From the NCBI GenBank assembly GCA_964522445.1, contig CAZFUY010000034.1:1-25393 (forward strand): a DNA stretch of 25,393 nt. Reading direction: 5' to 3'. The notes beneath the pieces were generated by a model, which was given only the letters and a program-made list of their open reading frames with translations, was not told the origin of the DNA and made no database searches. This document shows, in pieces, positions 8,186 to 16,834 of this stretch (positions within the stretch are counted from its first letter, which is position 1; each line of letters opens with the position of its first letter). A program made the translations under genes and the position numbers. This stretch comes from CAZFUY01 sp964522445. GTDB lineage: Bacteria; Pseudomonadota; Gammaproteobacteria; SZUA-229.

Positions 8186-10525
8186 TTACACCTTCTCCAC
8201 TTCAACTGAGGCAAAGGTTTCACCTAATGTCAGACTGGACTGCATTGCTGAAGAAATCCACACACAACCATCAGGAATACCTTCATCAATAACCAATGGG
8301 AAATAAGCGTGTGCGCTGCCCTGATTAACCTTAACTTTTTCAGAACCGGCAACAGATGATAGCTCTGCCTGCTTACTATTCATTCTGGCGACATCATGCT
8401 CGGCATCTTTAGTTTTTTGCAATGCTGTAGCACGACGCACAAGAACATCAATAGCATATAAAGGCACATCGCCAATACGTTGCAAATTACCGTTTAGTGA
8501 TTTAATAGAAACAGATTGAGTACATTCAACTGAATTATTTAACTGAATATCCTGACACTGTTGTTTTAATTCTTCTTTAACATCCTGTGAAGACACATAG
8601 TCGAAACCATCGACATTAAATAAATTGCCAAGTACCCGTAAAATTTTCCAGCCTGGACGAGCCTCACCTTCGGCAGTGCTTATACCTTTGAAGCTTTGCC
8701 AGAAACCTTCGGCATTAACATAAGTACCCGATGTTTCTGTATAAACAGCAAGCGGCAGAATAACGTTGGCATAATCTTTTATGGTTTCCGTTACATAACT
8801 ACTAACAGCAACAACAAACTCAGCCGCTTTTACTTTATTCAATGCGTCATTGCCATTGGCACAATCGAACTCTGGCTCGATATTAAATGTGAATAATGCT
8901 TTGCTTTGCATTTCAGATGCATTAGCACCCTGTGTATCAGTAGCAACACCGGCTGGCCCACGGTGTGGAACAGCACCTGCCAACCATGCACCTGCACTGT
9001 TGGCAGAGTCGGGTAAATAACCAAATATACTTTCAGTTGCCTTTGCAATGGCATCCGCCAGTTTACGAATAACCGATAATTGCGGATGATGATTTGCAAT
9101 ATCGCCAATAAGTACGGTTGATTTTTCTGCCTGTTTTAAACTTTCTGCAATTTGTTTATGAGCATCCGTTACTGTTGCAGTATTAATCACATCAGCAAGA
9201 TGAGTCGCATCAGCAGCCACTGCTTTTGCAATAGCTGCCAGATCATTCAACATTGAACTAGAAACACATTCTGCTTCAACTGGAAAATGCCAGTCAAAGG
9301 CGCGAGGATTTACAAAACTAATTTTGCCATCTTTAAGCGCCGCTTTTCGTAAACGATGGGCAATCAATGGCTGCTCTTTACGAACATTTGAACCAATCAA
9401 TAATGCTGCATTTAAGTTTTCAAGATCTTCAATATTTTGACCTAACCAGGGCATAACAGGGGCGATATCCTGATCTGAAAAATCAGTTTGGCGTAAGCGA
9501 TGATCAATATTACCACTGCCCATACCGCGCATTAATTTCTGTAACAAATAATGCTCTTCTAAAGTCGCATTAGGTGAAACCCAGGCTGCACGTTGATCGG
9601 CACTGATAGCCTGCATGCCTTTAACCGCCTGCTGCAATGCTGTATCCCAATTGCATTCCTGCCATTCACCATCTTTTTTAATCATCGGTTTTGTCACGCG
9701 ATCATCCGCATACAGCCCCTGATAACTAAAGCGATCACGGTCTGAAATCCATACTTCATTAATGGCTTCATTATCACGGGGCACAACACGGGTTACTTTG
9801 CCGCGCATGGTGTGAACAAATATATTTGAGCCAACAGAATCATGGGGCGCGATAGCAGGATGCTGAACAATTTCCCAGGCACGCGCACTAAAACGAGAGG
9901 GCTTAGCGGTTAATGCGCCCACAGGACAAATATCGATAATATTGCCCGACATTTCTGAATCAACGCTTTTCTCAACAAATGTGCCGACAAGCATACGGTC
10001 ACCACGATCCGTTGCCCCCAGTTCACGCATGCCCGCAATTTCTTCACCAAAACGGATGCAACGCGTACATTGAATACAGCGTGTTAATTCTGTTGAAATA
10101 AGAGGGCCAATGTCTTTATCAAACACAACGCGTTTAGCATCAGTGTATTGAGATACGTCACCACCAAAACCTACAGAGACATCCTGCAATTCACATTCGC
10201 CACCCTGATCACATACGGGGCAATCTAATGGATGGTTAATTAATAAAAATTCCATTACAGATTTTTGTGCGGCTAATGCTTTAGGTGATTTGGTATGAAC
10301 CACCATGCCTTCCATAATAGGTGTTGCACAGGCAGGCATTGGCTTGGGTGCTTTTTCAACTTCAACAAGGCACATGCGACAGCTTGCCGCTATAGATAAT
10401 TTATTATGATAGCAGAAGCGTGGAATGGAAATTCCTGCTTCATCTGTTGCATTGATCAAAGTAGAGCCTTTTGCTGCTTTAAGCTCTTTACCATCAACCG
10501 TAAATGTGACTAATTCTTCTGTCAT
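8186..10525 (-). CDS. nuoG: NADH-quinone oxidoreductase subunit G
   Basis: This is the largest subunit of the NADH dehydrogenase module and carries a chain of Fe-S clusters. In the 779-residue protein the N-terminal 2Fe-2S ligands are C38, C49, C52 and C66. The N5 cluster uses H98, C102, C105 and C111, and N4 uses C150, C153, C156 and C200. After C200 the region where E. coli NuoG has its extra N7 cysteine motif reads QHPAIAPHDSVGSNI, with no cysteines, so N7 is absent, as in most proteobacteria and mitochondria. The rest is a degenerate molybdopterin-oxidoreductase fold. It is shorter than the 908-residue E. coli form. It sits 2 bp from nuoF and 2 bp from nuoH. Confidence 0.97.
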   Translation of the reverse strand: MTEELVTFTVDGKELKAAKGSTLINATDEAGISIPRFCYHNKLSIAASCRMCLVEVEKAPKPMPACATPIMEGMVVHTKSPKALAAQKSVMEFLLINHPLDCPVCDQGGECELQDVSVGFGGDVSQYTDAKRVVFDKDIGPLISTELTRCIQCTRCIRFGEEIAGMRELGATDRGDRMLVGTFVEKSVDSEMSGNIIDICPVGALTAKPSRFSARAWEIVQHPAIAPHDSVGSNIFVHTMRGKVTRVVPRDNEAINEVWISDRDRFSYQGLYADDRVTKPMIKKDGEWQECNWDTALQQAVKGMQAISADQRAAWVSPNATLEEHYLLQKLMRGMGSGNIDHRLRQTDFSDQDIAPVMPWLGQNIEDLENLNAALLIGSNVRKEQPLIAHRLRKAALKDGKISFVNPRAFDWHFPVEAECVSSSMLNDLAAIAKAVAADATHLADVINTATVTDAHKQIAESLKQAEKSTVLIGDIANHHPQLSVIRKLADAIAKATESIFGYLPDSANSAGAWLAGAVPHRGPAGVATDTQGANASEMQSKALFTFNIEPEFDCANGNDALNKVKAAEFVVAVSSYVTETIKDYANVILPLAVYTETSGTYVNAEGFWQSFKGISTAEGEARPGWKILRVLGNLFNVDGFDYVSSQDVKEELKQQCQDIQLNNSVECTQSVSIKSLNGNLQRIGDVPLYAIDVLVRRATALQKTKDAEHDVARMNSKQAELSSVAGSEKVKVNQGSAHAYFPLVIDEGIPDGCVWISSAMQSSLTLGETFASVEVEKV

Positions 10526-10527
10526 CT

Positions 10528-11808
10528 TTATCCGGCTCCGACCATGCTACATTTATGTTCAATATAGTATTCAAATTCTTCACGATAATGTTTTATAAAA
10601 CTTCTTACTGGCATTGCTGCGGCATCACCTAATGCACAAATTGTGCGGCCTTCAATTTTACTGGCAACATCATCCAGCTTATCCAGATCTTCAGGTAAAC
10701 CCTTGCCTTCAACTATGCGCGTTAGCATATGGTACAACCAGCCTGTACCCTCTCGGCAGGGCGTACATTGCCCACAGGATTCTGAAGAATAAAACCGTGA
10801 AAGACGGTGCAATACCTTAACCATATCGGTTGTTTCATCCATTACAATAACCGCACCCGAACCCAGCATTGAGCCAATTTTAGTAATGGAGTCGTAATCC
10901 ATATTTGCTTCCATCATGATATCAGCAGGCACAACCGGCACAGATGATCCACCCGGAATAACGGCTTTTAATTTGCGACCATCTTTAACACCGCCTGCCA
11001 TTTCTAATAAATCTTTAAACGGTGTACCCATATTGATTTCAAAATTACCAGGATTATTTACATGACCAGAAATTGAAAAACATTTTACGCCACCGGAATT
11101 TTCTACACCGAAGTTTTTAAACCATTCACCACCATTACGAACAATACTGGGAACAGAGGCAAGCGATTCAGTATTGTTAATGGTTGTTGGCTTACCATAC
11201 AAACCCACATTGGCGGGGAAAGGAGGCTTAAATCTTGGTTGACCTTTTTTGCCTTCCAGTGATTCAAGCAATGCCGTTTCTTCGCCACAGATATATGCGC
11301 CTGCACCCAGGCTTGGATACAGATCAAAATCCACACCTGAGCCTAAAATATCTTTTCCTAAAAAGCCTTTTTCATAGGCTTCTTTTACCGCCTGTTCAAA
11401 ATGCAAATAAGGCTCATCCATAAATTCGCCGCGCATGTAGTTGTAACCTACCGTTGCACCAATGCAGTAACCCGCAATGACCATACCTTCTACTAAGGCA
11501 TGGGGATTAAATCTTAAAATATCACGGTCTTTGCACGTGCCCGGTTCAGACTCATCTGAATTACAGACTATATATTTTTGTACCGGCGCTGTGCGAGGCA
11601 TAAAGCTCCACTTCAAGCCGGTTGGAAAACCCGCTCCACCACGACCACGCAAACCGGATGCTTTTACAATTTCAATAACGTCTTCGGGTGGAATTTTTTC
11701 ATTAAGAATTTTTTTCCACGCTTCGTAACCACCTACTTTAAGGTAGTTTTCATAAGACCATTGCTGATCTTCAAATTGTAATGTTGCGTAGCAGACTTCG
11801 TTGGCCAT
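10528..11808 (-). CDS. nuoF: NADH-quinone oxidoreductase subunit F (NADH/FMN-binding)
   Basis: NuoF binds NADH and FMN and is the electron entry point of Complex I. Among its 426 residues are the NADH-binding glycine-rich stretch GLRGRGGAGFPTGLKW (52-67), the FMN region (CNSDESEPGTCKDRD, 82-96; GAYICGEETALLES, 170-183) and the N3 4Fe-4S ligands C345, C348, C351 (SCGQCTPCREG) and C391. The length matches the family. The ATG is 2 bp after the nuoE stop, and nuoG follows after 2 bp, a tightly coupled EFG set. Confidence 0.98.
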   Translation of the reverse strand: MANEVCYATLQFEDQQWSYENYLKVGGYEAWKKILNEKIPPEDVIEIVKASGLRGRGGAGFPTGLKWSFMPRTAPVQKYIVCNSDESEPGTCKDRDILRFNPHALVEGMVIAGYCIGATVGYNYMRGEFMDEPYLHFEQAVKEAYEKGFLGKDILGSGVDFDLYPSLGAGAYICGEETALLESLEGKKGQPRFKPPFPANVGLYGKPTTINNTESLASVPSIVRNGGEWFKNFGVENSGGVKCFSISGHVNNPGNFEINMGTPFKDLLEMAGGVKDGRKLKAVIPGGSSVPVVPADIMMEANMDYDSITKIGSMLGSGAVIVMDETTDMVKVLHRLSRFYSSESCGQCTPCREGTGWLYHMLTRIVEGKGLPEDLDKLDDVASKIEGRTICALGDAAAMPVRSFIKHYREEFEYYIEHKCSMVGAG

Positions 11809-11810
11809 GC

Positions 11811-12305
11811 TTACTCCAAACCATCAATAATCTCATCAACCTTTTCAGGTGTGAGATCGGTGTAATATTTGTGATTAACCTGCATCATCGGGCCACCCGC
11901 ACAGGCAGCCAGGCATTCTTCTTCTACCTTCAGGTAAATGCGACCATCCGCGGTGCTTTCACCTAATTTAATATTCAGTTTTTTCTCAAGGTGATCGACA
12001 ATAGTATCCGACCCCATCAACATGCAGCACACGTTAGTGCAAACAGCCACATTATGACGTGCCACAGGATTTAATTCATACATGGAATAAAAACTGGCGA
12101 CTTCATAAACTTCTATTTTAGAAATCTCAAGATAATCGGCAACAGCGTCCATCAATTCAGTTGTAAGATAACCTTCATTCTGATGCTGCACTGCGCGTAA
12201 TGCGGCAAGTACCGCAGATTTCTTTTTGTCGGCAGGATAACGCTTCAACCAGTCATCGATCTCTTCGATGGTGTGTGCGGATAATATATTTTCGTTGTTA
12301 CTCAT
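11811..12305 (-). CDS. nuoE: NADH-quinone oxidoreductase subunit E (2Fe-2S)
   Basis: NuoE is a thioredoxin-fold 2Fe-2S protein (cluster N1a) in the NADH dehydrogenase module. In the 164-residue product the expected ligands are C89 and C94 (CTNVCC, with C94 at the usual CxxxxC spacing) and C131 and C135 (CLAACAGGP). The N-terminal helical domain is typical. The ATG overlaps the nuoD stop by one base (TAATG), so translation is probably coupled. Confidence 0.97.
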   Translation of the reverse strand: MSNNENILSAHTIEEIDDWLKRYPADKKKSAVLAALRAVQHQNEGYLTTELMDAVADYLEISKIEVYEVASFYSMYELNPVARHNVAVCTNVCCMLMGSDTIVDHLEKKLNIKLGESTADGRIYLKVEEECLAACAGGPMMQVNHKYYTDLTPEKVDEIIDGLE

Positions 12306-13558
12306 TATCTATCTATCTCACCAAATACTATGTCCTGTGTACCAATAACTGCAACAACATCCGATAGCATATGCCCGCGCGTCATTTCATCTATTGCAGA
12401 TAGATGCGCAAAACCTGGCGCACGAATTTTCATTCGATAGGGTTTATTGGCTCCATCTGAAATCAGATACACACCAAATTCACCTTTTGGATGTTCGATA
12501 GCACCGTAAGCTTCGCCTTCTGGCAAACAGAAACCTTCACTAAATAATTTAAAGTGATGAATTAAAGATTCCATGTCCGCTTTCATTGCTTCACGTTTTG
12601 GCGGACCAATTTTATGATCTTCGATCATAACTGGTCCTTCATTTTTTCTTAGCCAGTCAACACATTGCTTAATAATACGATTTGACTGTCGCATTTCTTC
12701 CATACGAATCAGGTAGCGATCATAGGAATCACCATTTGTACCCACAGGAATATCGAAGTCCATACGATCATAAACTTCATACGGCTGCTTTTTACGCAAA
12801 TCCCACTCGATACCCGAGCCGCGTAGCATAGGGCCTGTGAATCCAAGCTGTAATGCACGCTCAGGTGAAACGATACCAATATCAACCAGACGTTGTTTCC
12901 AGATACGATTATCCGTTAACAGAGTTTCATATTCATCAACATAACCGGGAAAACGATTGGTAAAATCTTCAATGAAATCCAGCAGACTACCGCTTCGATT
13001 TTCATTTAATTTATCGACTTCTTTTTTACTGTGCCATTTTGATGCTTTGTATTGCGGCATGCTGTCAGGCAAATCACGCGCCACTCCACCCGTTCGATAG
13101 TAGGTTGCATGTAAACGCGCACCTGAAACGGCTTCGTATATATCCATTAAGTCTTCACGTTCGCGGAAGGCATAAAGAAATATGGTCATAGCACCCACAT
13201 CCAGACCATGTGCGCCAATCCATAATAGATGATTAAGCAAACGTGTAATTTCATCGAACATAACGCGTATGTATTGCGCACGTTCTGGTATTTCGATACC
13301 TAATAATTTTTCAACAGCTAACAAATAACCATGTTCATTACACATCATGGATACATAATCGAGACGATCCATGTAGCCAATGCTCTGGTTATAAGGCTTG
13401 CTTTCAGCCAGTTTTTCTGTGGCACGATGCAAAAGACCAATATGTGGATCTGCACGTTGAATAACTTCGCCATCCATCTCCAGAATCATACGCAATACAC
13501 CATGCGCTGCGGGATGCTGTGGGCCAAAGTTCAGGGTGTAATTATGAATTTCAGGCAT
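12305..13558 (-). CDS. nuoD: NADH-quinone oxidoreductase subunit D
   Basis: NuoD is the 49-kDa-type subunit, related to hydrogenase large subunits, and forms the quinone pocket with NuoB. I chose the ATG at 13558 (417 residues, MPEIHNYTLNFGPQHPAAHG) over an in-frame GTG at 13567. The AGGAGG site (13568-13573) sits 9 bases before this ATG but directly abuts the GTG. The conserved FGPQHPAAHGVLR loop, HRATEKLAE and the C-terminal DVVAVIGTQDIVFGEIDR are all present, and there is no fusion with NuoC. The start overlaps the nuoC end by 8 bp, and the stop shares a base with the nuoE start. Confidence 0.97.
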   Translation of the reverse strand: MPEIHNYTLNFGPQHPAAHGVLRMILEMDGEVIQRADPHIGLLHRATEKLAESKPYNQSIGYMDRLDYVSMMCNEHGYLLAVEKLLGIEIPERAQYIRVMFDEITRLLNHLLWIGAHGLDVGAMTIFLYAFREREDLMDIYEAVSGARLHATYYRTGGVARDLPDSMPQYKASKWHSKKEVDKLNENRSGSLLDFIEDFTNRFPGYVDEYETLLTDNRIWKQRLVDIGIVSPERALQLGFTGPMLRGSGIEWDLRKKQPYEVYDRMDFDIPVGTNGDSYDRYLIRMEEMRQSNRIIKQCVDWLRKNEGPVMIEDHKIGPPKREAMKADMESLIHHFKLFSEGFCLPEGEAYGAIEHPKGEFGVYLISDGANKPYRMKIRAPGFAHLSAIDEMTRGHMLSDVVAVIGTQDIVFGEIDR

Positions 13559-14273
13559 CAGCCTCACCCTCCTGTGTTTTTTCTTCTACTTCAGAATGTC
13601 GATTATCTTCACGAATAACACGAGGCACGAGCACGCGAGGTTCTATGCTGACTGGTTCATAAATAACGCGTTTTTTCTCAGGGTCATAGCGCATTTCAAC
13701 ATTACCAATAAGAGGAAAGTCTTTTCTAAAAGGGTGACCCACAAAACCATAATCGGTCAGGATACGACGTAAATCTGGATGACCTTCAAAATGAATACCA
13801 AATAAATCGAATGCTTCACGCTCAAACCAGTTAGCCACCTGCCAGATATCCATTACTGATGAAACCATTGGCATATTTTCATCTTCTGCATAACAGCGAA
13901 CGCGAAGGCGCACATTATTTTTAACAGATAACAAATGAAGAACCACGGCAAAACGAGGGCGATCTGTATTTTTTTCTATTTCTTCATCACCAAAGCGTAA
14001 GCGCGCTTCCGTTTTTTCACTAACGCCCCGACTAAAACCGGATGAACTTTTGTGAGTATCCCATTCGGTATTACCGTATGCAGAATAATCTACGCCACAT
14101 AAATCAGTTAGCTGTTCAAAAGATTCATCATCTCTAAGCTTTAGGCAAATATCATGAAAATCTTTGGCGGCAACTTCTATCGTTACTTCACCGACAGCCA
14201 CTGTATTCGATTGCAATTGGCCTGAGTAAGTTTTTGCCAGCTTTTCAGATAATTTTTGAACTCTAGTTGTCAT
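13551..14273 (-). CDS. nuoC: NADH-quinone oxidoreductase subunit C
   Basis: NuoC is the 30-kDa-type subunit of the Complex I connecting module. The 240-residue product ends with the family signature EREAFDLFGIHFEGHPDLRR followed by ILTDYGFVGHPFRKDFPL, near residues 154-187. A polar insert around residues 78-110 (SSSGFSRGVSEKTEAR) precedes RPRFAVVLHLLSV, and is seen in several gammaproteobacterial relatives. It is separate from nuoD, unlike the fused E. coli nuoCD. The ATG lies 33 bp after the nuoB stop. Confidence 0.96.
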   Translation of the reverse strand: MTTRVQKLSEKLAKTYSGQLQSNTVAVGEVTIEVAAKDFHDICLKLRDDESFEQLTDLCGVDYSAYGNTEWDTHKSSSGFSRGVSEKTEARLRFGDEEIEKNTDRPRFAVVLHLLSVKNNVRLRVRCYAEDENMPMVSSVMDIWQVANWFEREAFDLFGIHFEGHPDLRRILTDYGFVGHPFRKDFPLIGNVEMRYDPEKKRVIYEPVSIEPRVLVPRVIREDNRHSEVEEKTQEGEADA

Positions 14274-14306
14274 ATTTTTTCTGGTCGATATTCTCTGATC
14301 GATAAG

Positions 14307-14783
14307 TTATCGCGCAATGGTACAGGTACGTTTAATTTTATTCTGCAATTGAAGGATGCCGTATATCAGTGCTTCTGCCGTTGGCGGGCAGCCGGGTATA
14401 TAAATATCCACCGGCACAATACGATCACAACCTCGAACAACTGAATAGGAATAATGATAATAACCACCGCCATTGGCGCACGACCCCATTGAAATAACCC
14501 AGCGAGGCTCCGCCATTTGATCGTAAACTTTACGCAAAGCCGGTGCCATTTTATTAGTTAATGTACCCGCCACAATCATTACATCTGACTGGCGAGGACT
14601 ACCACGAAAGACTACGCCGAAACGGTCAAGGTCATAACGCGATGCGCCTGCCTGCATCATTTCTACTGCGCAACAAGCCAGACCAAATGTCATTGGCCAC
14701 ATAGAACCGGTACGCGCCCAGTTAGCCAGACCATCTACCGTTGTCGTGACAAAACCTTTATCAAATTTGCCTTCTATTCCCAT
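14307..14783 (-). CDS. nuoB: NADH-quinone oxidoreductase subunit B
   Basis: NuoB carries the terminal N2 4Fe-4S cluster that reduces quinone in Complex I. With the ATG at 14783 the protein is 158 residues and begins MGIEGKFDKGF, the usual family N-terminus. AAAAGGGG sits 7 bases upstream. A second in-frame ATG at 14804 would add seven residues, with a weaker ribosome site and a 31-bp overlap with nuoA. The N2 ligands are the tandem C37-C38 (LACCAVEMM), C102 and C132 (IPGCPPTAEAL). It overlaps the nuoA end by 10 bp. Confidence 0.96.
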   Translation of the reverse strand: MGIEGKFDKGFVTTTVDGLANWARTGSMWPMTFGLACCAVEMMQAGASRYDLDRFGVVFRGSPRQSDVMIVAGTLTNKMAPALRKVYDQMAEPRWVISMGSCANGGGYYHYSYSVVRGCDRIVPVDIYIPGCPPTAEALIYGILQLQNKIKRTCTIAR

Positions 14784-15133
14784 TCCAGAGCCCCTTTTTT
14801 CCATTCATAGATAAATCCAATAACCAGAATACCCAGGAATATACCCATGGCGACAATACCAAACAGGCCAATATCATTTAGCACTATGGCCCAGGGGAAT
14901 AGAAATGCAATTTCCAGATCAAAAATAATAAACAGAATGGCGACCAGATAATAACGCACATCGAATTTGAGTCGTGCATCTTCGAATGCTTCGAATCCAC
15001 ATTCATAAGGAGAGTTTTTTTCGGCATCAGGTTTGTGTGGCGCTATACCAAAACCAAAGAATAGAACCATGAAAAAGCCTACAAACAGGCCAATAACCAT
15101 AAAGATAAGTACAGGTAAATAATTTTCGAGCAT
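14774..15133 (-). CDS. nuoA: NADH-quinone oxidoreductase subunit A
   Basis: NuoA is a three-helix membrane subunit that lines the quinone-to-proton coupling region of Complex I. The conserved TM1-2 loop with its cysteine is PYECGFEAFEDARLKFDVRY (C45), and the TM2 acidic residues DLEIAFLFPW follow. From the ATG at 15133 the product is 119 residues, the common family length. An in-frame GTG at 15154 would add MSEIKKQ but has no ribosome site and lies about 20 bases from the predicted transcript start. It is the first gene of the operon, immediately behind a sigma70-like promoter. Confidence 0.95.
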   Translation of the reverse strand: MLENYLPVLIFMVIGLFVGFFMVLFFGFGIAPHKPDAEKNSPYECGFEAFEDARLKFDVRYYLVAILFIIFDLEIAFLFPWAIVLNDIGLFGIVAMGIFLGILVIGFIYEWKKGALEWE

Positions 15134-15179
15134 TTGTTTTTTTATCTCACTCACTACAACTTATGTAGCAAGCTCTTAT

Positions 15180-15207
15180 TTTATAATTAGAAAATGACTT
15201 TAGTCAA
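15180..15207 (-). promoter_or_regulatory. promoter of the nuo operon
   Basis: Minus strand: -35 TTGACT (15202-15207), a 16-nt spacer and -10 TATAAA (15180-15185), about 47 bases before the nuoA ATG. The -35 lies inside a small dyad, TGACT-TT-AGTCA (15195-15206 on the plus strand), which could be an operator; that is speculative. Nothing else in the 247-bp gap between tRNA-Leu and nuoA stands out. Confidence 0.6.
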
Positions 15208-15380
15208 AAACCGATTAAAAGTCAGCCCTTAAAATCTATATCAATGTATAAGCTCGGTTTATTTAGGCGCTAATAGTAAACGACAGTTGTTGAATTACAA
15301 GTTTAATTTTATGGCAACTGTATTAGCGTTTGTTGATGAAGCTCAAGTTTTTTGCGACTACCTTAAACTCTTTATAAATT

Positions 15381-15465
15381 TGGTGCCGATGGCCGGAGTC
15401 GAACCGGCACAGCTTTCGCCACTACCCCCTCAAGATAGCGTGTCTACCAATTCCACCACATCGGC
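15381..15465 (-). tRNA. tRNA-Leu (GAG)
   Basis: An 85-nt class II tRNA with encoded CCA. The acceptor pairs GCCGATG with CATCGGC, followed by A73 and CCA. The anticodon arm is CTATC-TTGAGGG-GGTAG with anticodon GAG, and the long variable arm GTGGCGAAAGCTGT is typical of leucine tRNAs. The T arm is GCCGG-TTCGACT-CCGGC. Its place downstream of secG is the same as in E. coli and Pseudomonas. I see no separate promoter, so it may be processed from secG read-through RNA. Confidence 0.96.
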
Positions 15466-15474
15466 AAAGATCAC

Positions 15475-15548
15475 GCCACAGAGACGCGGAGTTCACAGAG
15501 TTTTTTTATATATAAAGCATTCCTCTGTGAAATCAGCGCCTCTGTGGC
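15475..15548. repeat. GCCACAGAG-type long palindromic repeat between secG and tRNA-Leu
   Basis: Two 26-nt inverted arms, 15475-15500 (GCCACAGAG..CGC..TTCACAGAG) and 15523-15548, match at 23 of 26 positions around a 22-nt AT-rich loop. Short CACAGAG units repeat inside each arm. The sequence type resembles the CCACAGAGACAC-style intergenic repeats known from many proteobacteria. It fills almost all of the gap between secG and the tRNA. Confidence 0.8.
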
Positions 15549-15570
15549 AAATATTTTTTATCTTAAAATT

Positions 15571-15987
15571 TTACTCAGCAGGAATATCTGAGCCTGTTGA
15601 GGCAGGCGCTTCAACAGGAATATCTGCCGCAGGAACATCAGAAGCAGATTCGACTACTGGCACATCTACAGGAATTTCATCAACAGCATCAGCTGGCGCT
15701 TGCTGAATTACACTTTCTGAAACAACAGACTCTGTGACACTTGCTGGCGCTTCATGCTTTGATGCCAGATAAGCCAACGTTAAACTACTAATAAAAAAGC
15801 CTGTTGCTAAAATCGCGGTTGAACGACTTAAAAAGTTTGCAGCACCTGCCGCACCGAATACAGTACCTGAAGCGCCGCCACCGCCTAATGCCGCACCAGC
15901 ATCAGCACCTTTGCCTCGTTGCAAAAGCACTAAACCAATAATGGTTAATGACAAAAAGACATGAACGACCAATAAAATTGTTTCCAC
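15571..15987 (-). CDS. secG: Sec translocon subunit SecG
   Basis: SecG is the small accessory subunit of the SecYEG protein-export channel in the inner membrane. The 138-residue product has two membrane helices (about 3-21 and 50-72) joined by the conserved cytoplasmic loop LLQRGKGADAGAALGGG..GTVFG. The C-terminal ~60 residues form a low-complexity periplasmic tail rich in Ala, Pro, Val, Asp and Glu, common in family members and poorly conserved. The start is GTG, with AAGGG about 7 bases upstream. It follows tpiA by 14 bp, so the two are surely cotranscribed. Confidence 0.96.
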   Translation of the reverse strand: METILLVVHVFLSLTIIGLVLLQRGKGADAGAALGGGGASGTVFGAAGAANFLSRSTAILATGFFISSLTLAYLASKHEAPASVTESVVSESVIQQAPADAVDEIPVDVPVVESASDVPAADIPVEAPASTGSDIPAE

Positions 15988-16001
15988 TTGTTAACCCTTG
16001 C

Positions 16002-16754
16002 TTATTCAGCAGCAGTACAAATTGCCAGAAAATCTTCTGGTTTAAGCGAAGCGCCACCAATTAAGCCGCCATCAATATCAGGCTGACCAATCAGTTCTTT
16101 GGCATTACCCGGATTCATGCTGCCACCATAAAGAATACGTAAACCCTCAGCAACTTCGGCATTCAATGCCGCAATTTTACCACGAATAAAGGCATGAACT
16201 TCCTGCGCCTGTTCAGGCGAAGCGGTTTTACCTGTGCCGATGGCCCAGACAGGCTCATAAGCAATAACACCATCAGCTAGCGCTTCAACGCCTTCTAATT
16301 CAATAACTGCATCTATCTGACGTGAACACACGTCATTAGTAACACCTGATTCGCGCTCTTCTAGGGTTTCGCCGATACAGAAAACAGGCTTAATACCATT
16401 TCGACGTGCTGAAGCAAAACGCTTCGCAACCAGCTCATCAGATTCACCATATAATGCACGACGTTCTGAATGACCGATGATGGCATATTCACAACCAATG
16501 TCTTTCAGCATTTCACCGGAAATTTCGCCAGTAAAAGCACCTTTGTCTGCATCACAGATATTCTGCGAACCCACTTTAATGCCAGAATTAGCAGCAGCAC
16601 CTGCCACACGAGGGATGTATACAGCAGGAGGGCATACTACAACTTCGGCTTTAGTCACCGCACCCATACCTTCTTTGATACCTGAGATCAATTCTTTAAC
16701 TGAGTCACTGGAACCATTCATTTTCCAGTTGCCGGCTACCATTGGCTGACGCAT
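16002..16754 (-). CDS. tpiA: triose-phosphate isomerase
   Basis: A cytoplasmic glycolytic enzyme interconverting dihydroxyacetone phosphate and glyceraldehyde 3-phosphate. It is a 250-residue TIM barrel with all active-site landmarks: K11 (AGNWKMNG), electrophile H95 (IIGHSERR), catalytic E167 (AYEPVWAIGTGKTA, loop 6) and the phosphate-binding LYGGSM near 209-214. The ATG has GGAGAGG close upstream. Its placement between glmM and secG matches Pseudomonas-type order. The 165-bp leader towards glmM holds an inverted repeat and C-rich runs in the RNA sense. Confidence 0.98.
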   Translation of the reverse strand: MRQPMVAGNWKMNGSSDSVKELISGIKEGMGAVTKAEVVVCPPAVYIPRVAGAAANSGIKVGSQNICDADKGAFTGEISGEMLKDIGCEYAIIGHSERRALYGESDELVAKRFASARRNGIKPVFCIGETLEERESGVTNDVCSRQIDAVIELEGVEALADGVIAYEPVWAIGTGKTASPEQAQEVHAFIRGKIAALNAEVAEGLRILYGGSMNPGNAKELIGQPDIDGGLIGGASLKPEDFLAICTAAE

Positions 16755-16834
16755 ATGCCTCTCCGATGTAAATTGTTAGTATTTTTTAAGGGGGCACAGT
16801 TTAATGGGGCTGGGGGTTTGTTGCAAGGTAAAAA

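Noticed and set aside
8839..9108. 89-codon open frame on the minus strand inside nuoG
   Set aside because: It is an alternative frame within an intact, well-conserved gene; no ribosome site or domain is visible.
11477..11728. 83-codon open frame on the plus strand within nuoF
   Set aside because: It is antisense to the intact nuoF coding region, without independent signals.
15287..15706. 139-codon open frame on the plus strand with Thr/Ser/Ala-rich end
   Set aside because: It runs across tRNA-Leu, a palindromic repeat and the antisense of the secG tail. Its composition is just the complement of the low-complexity SecG C-terminus.
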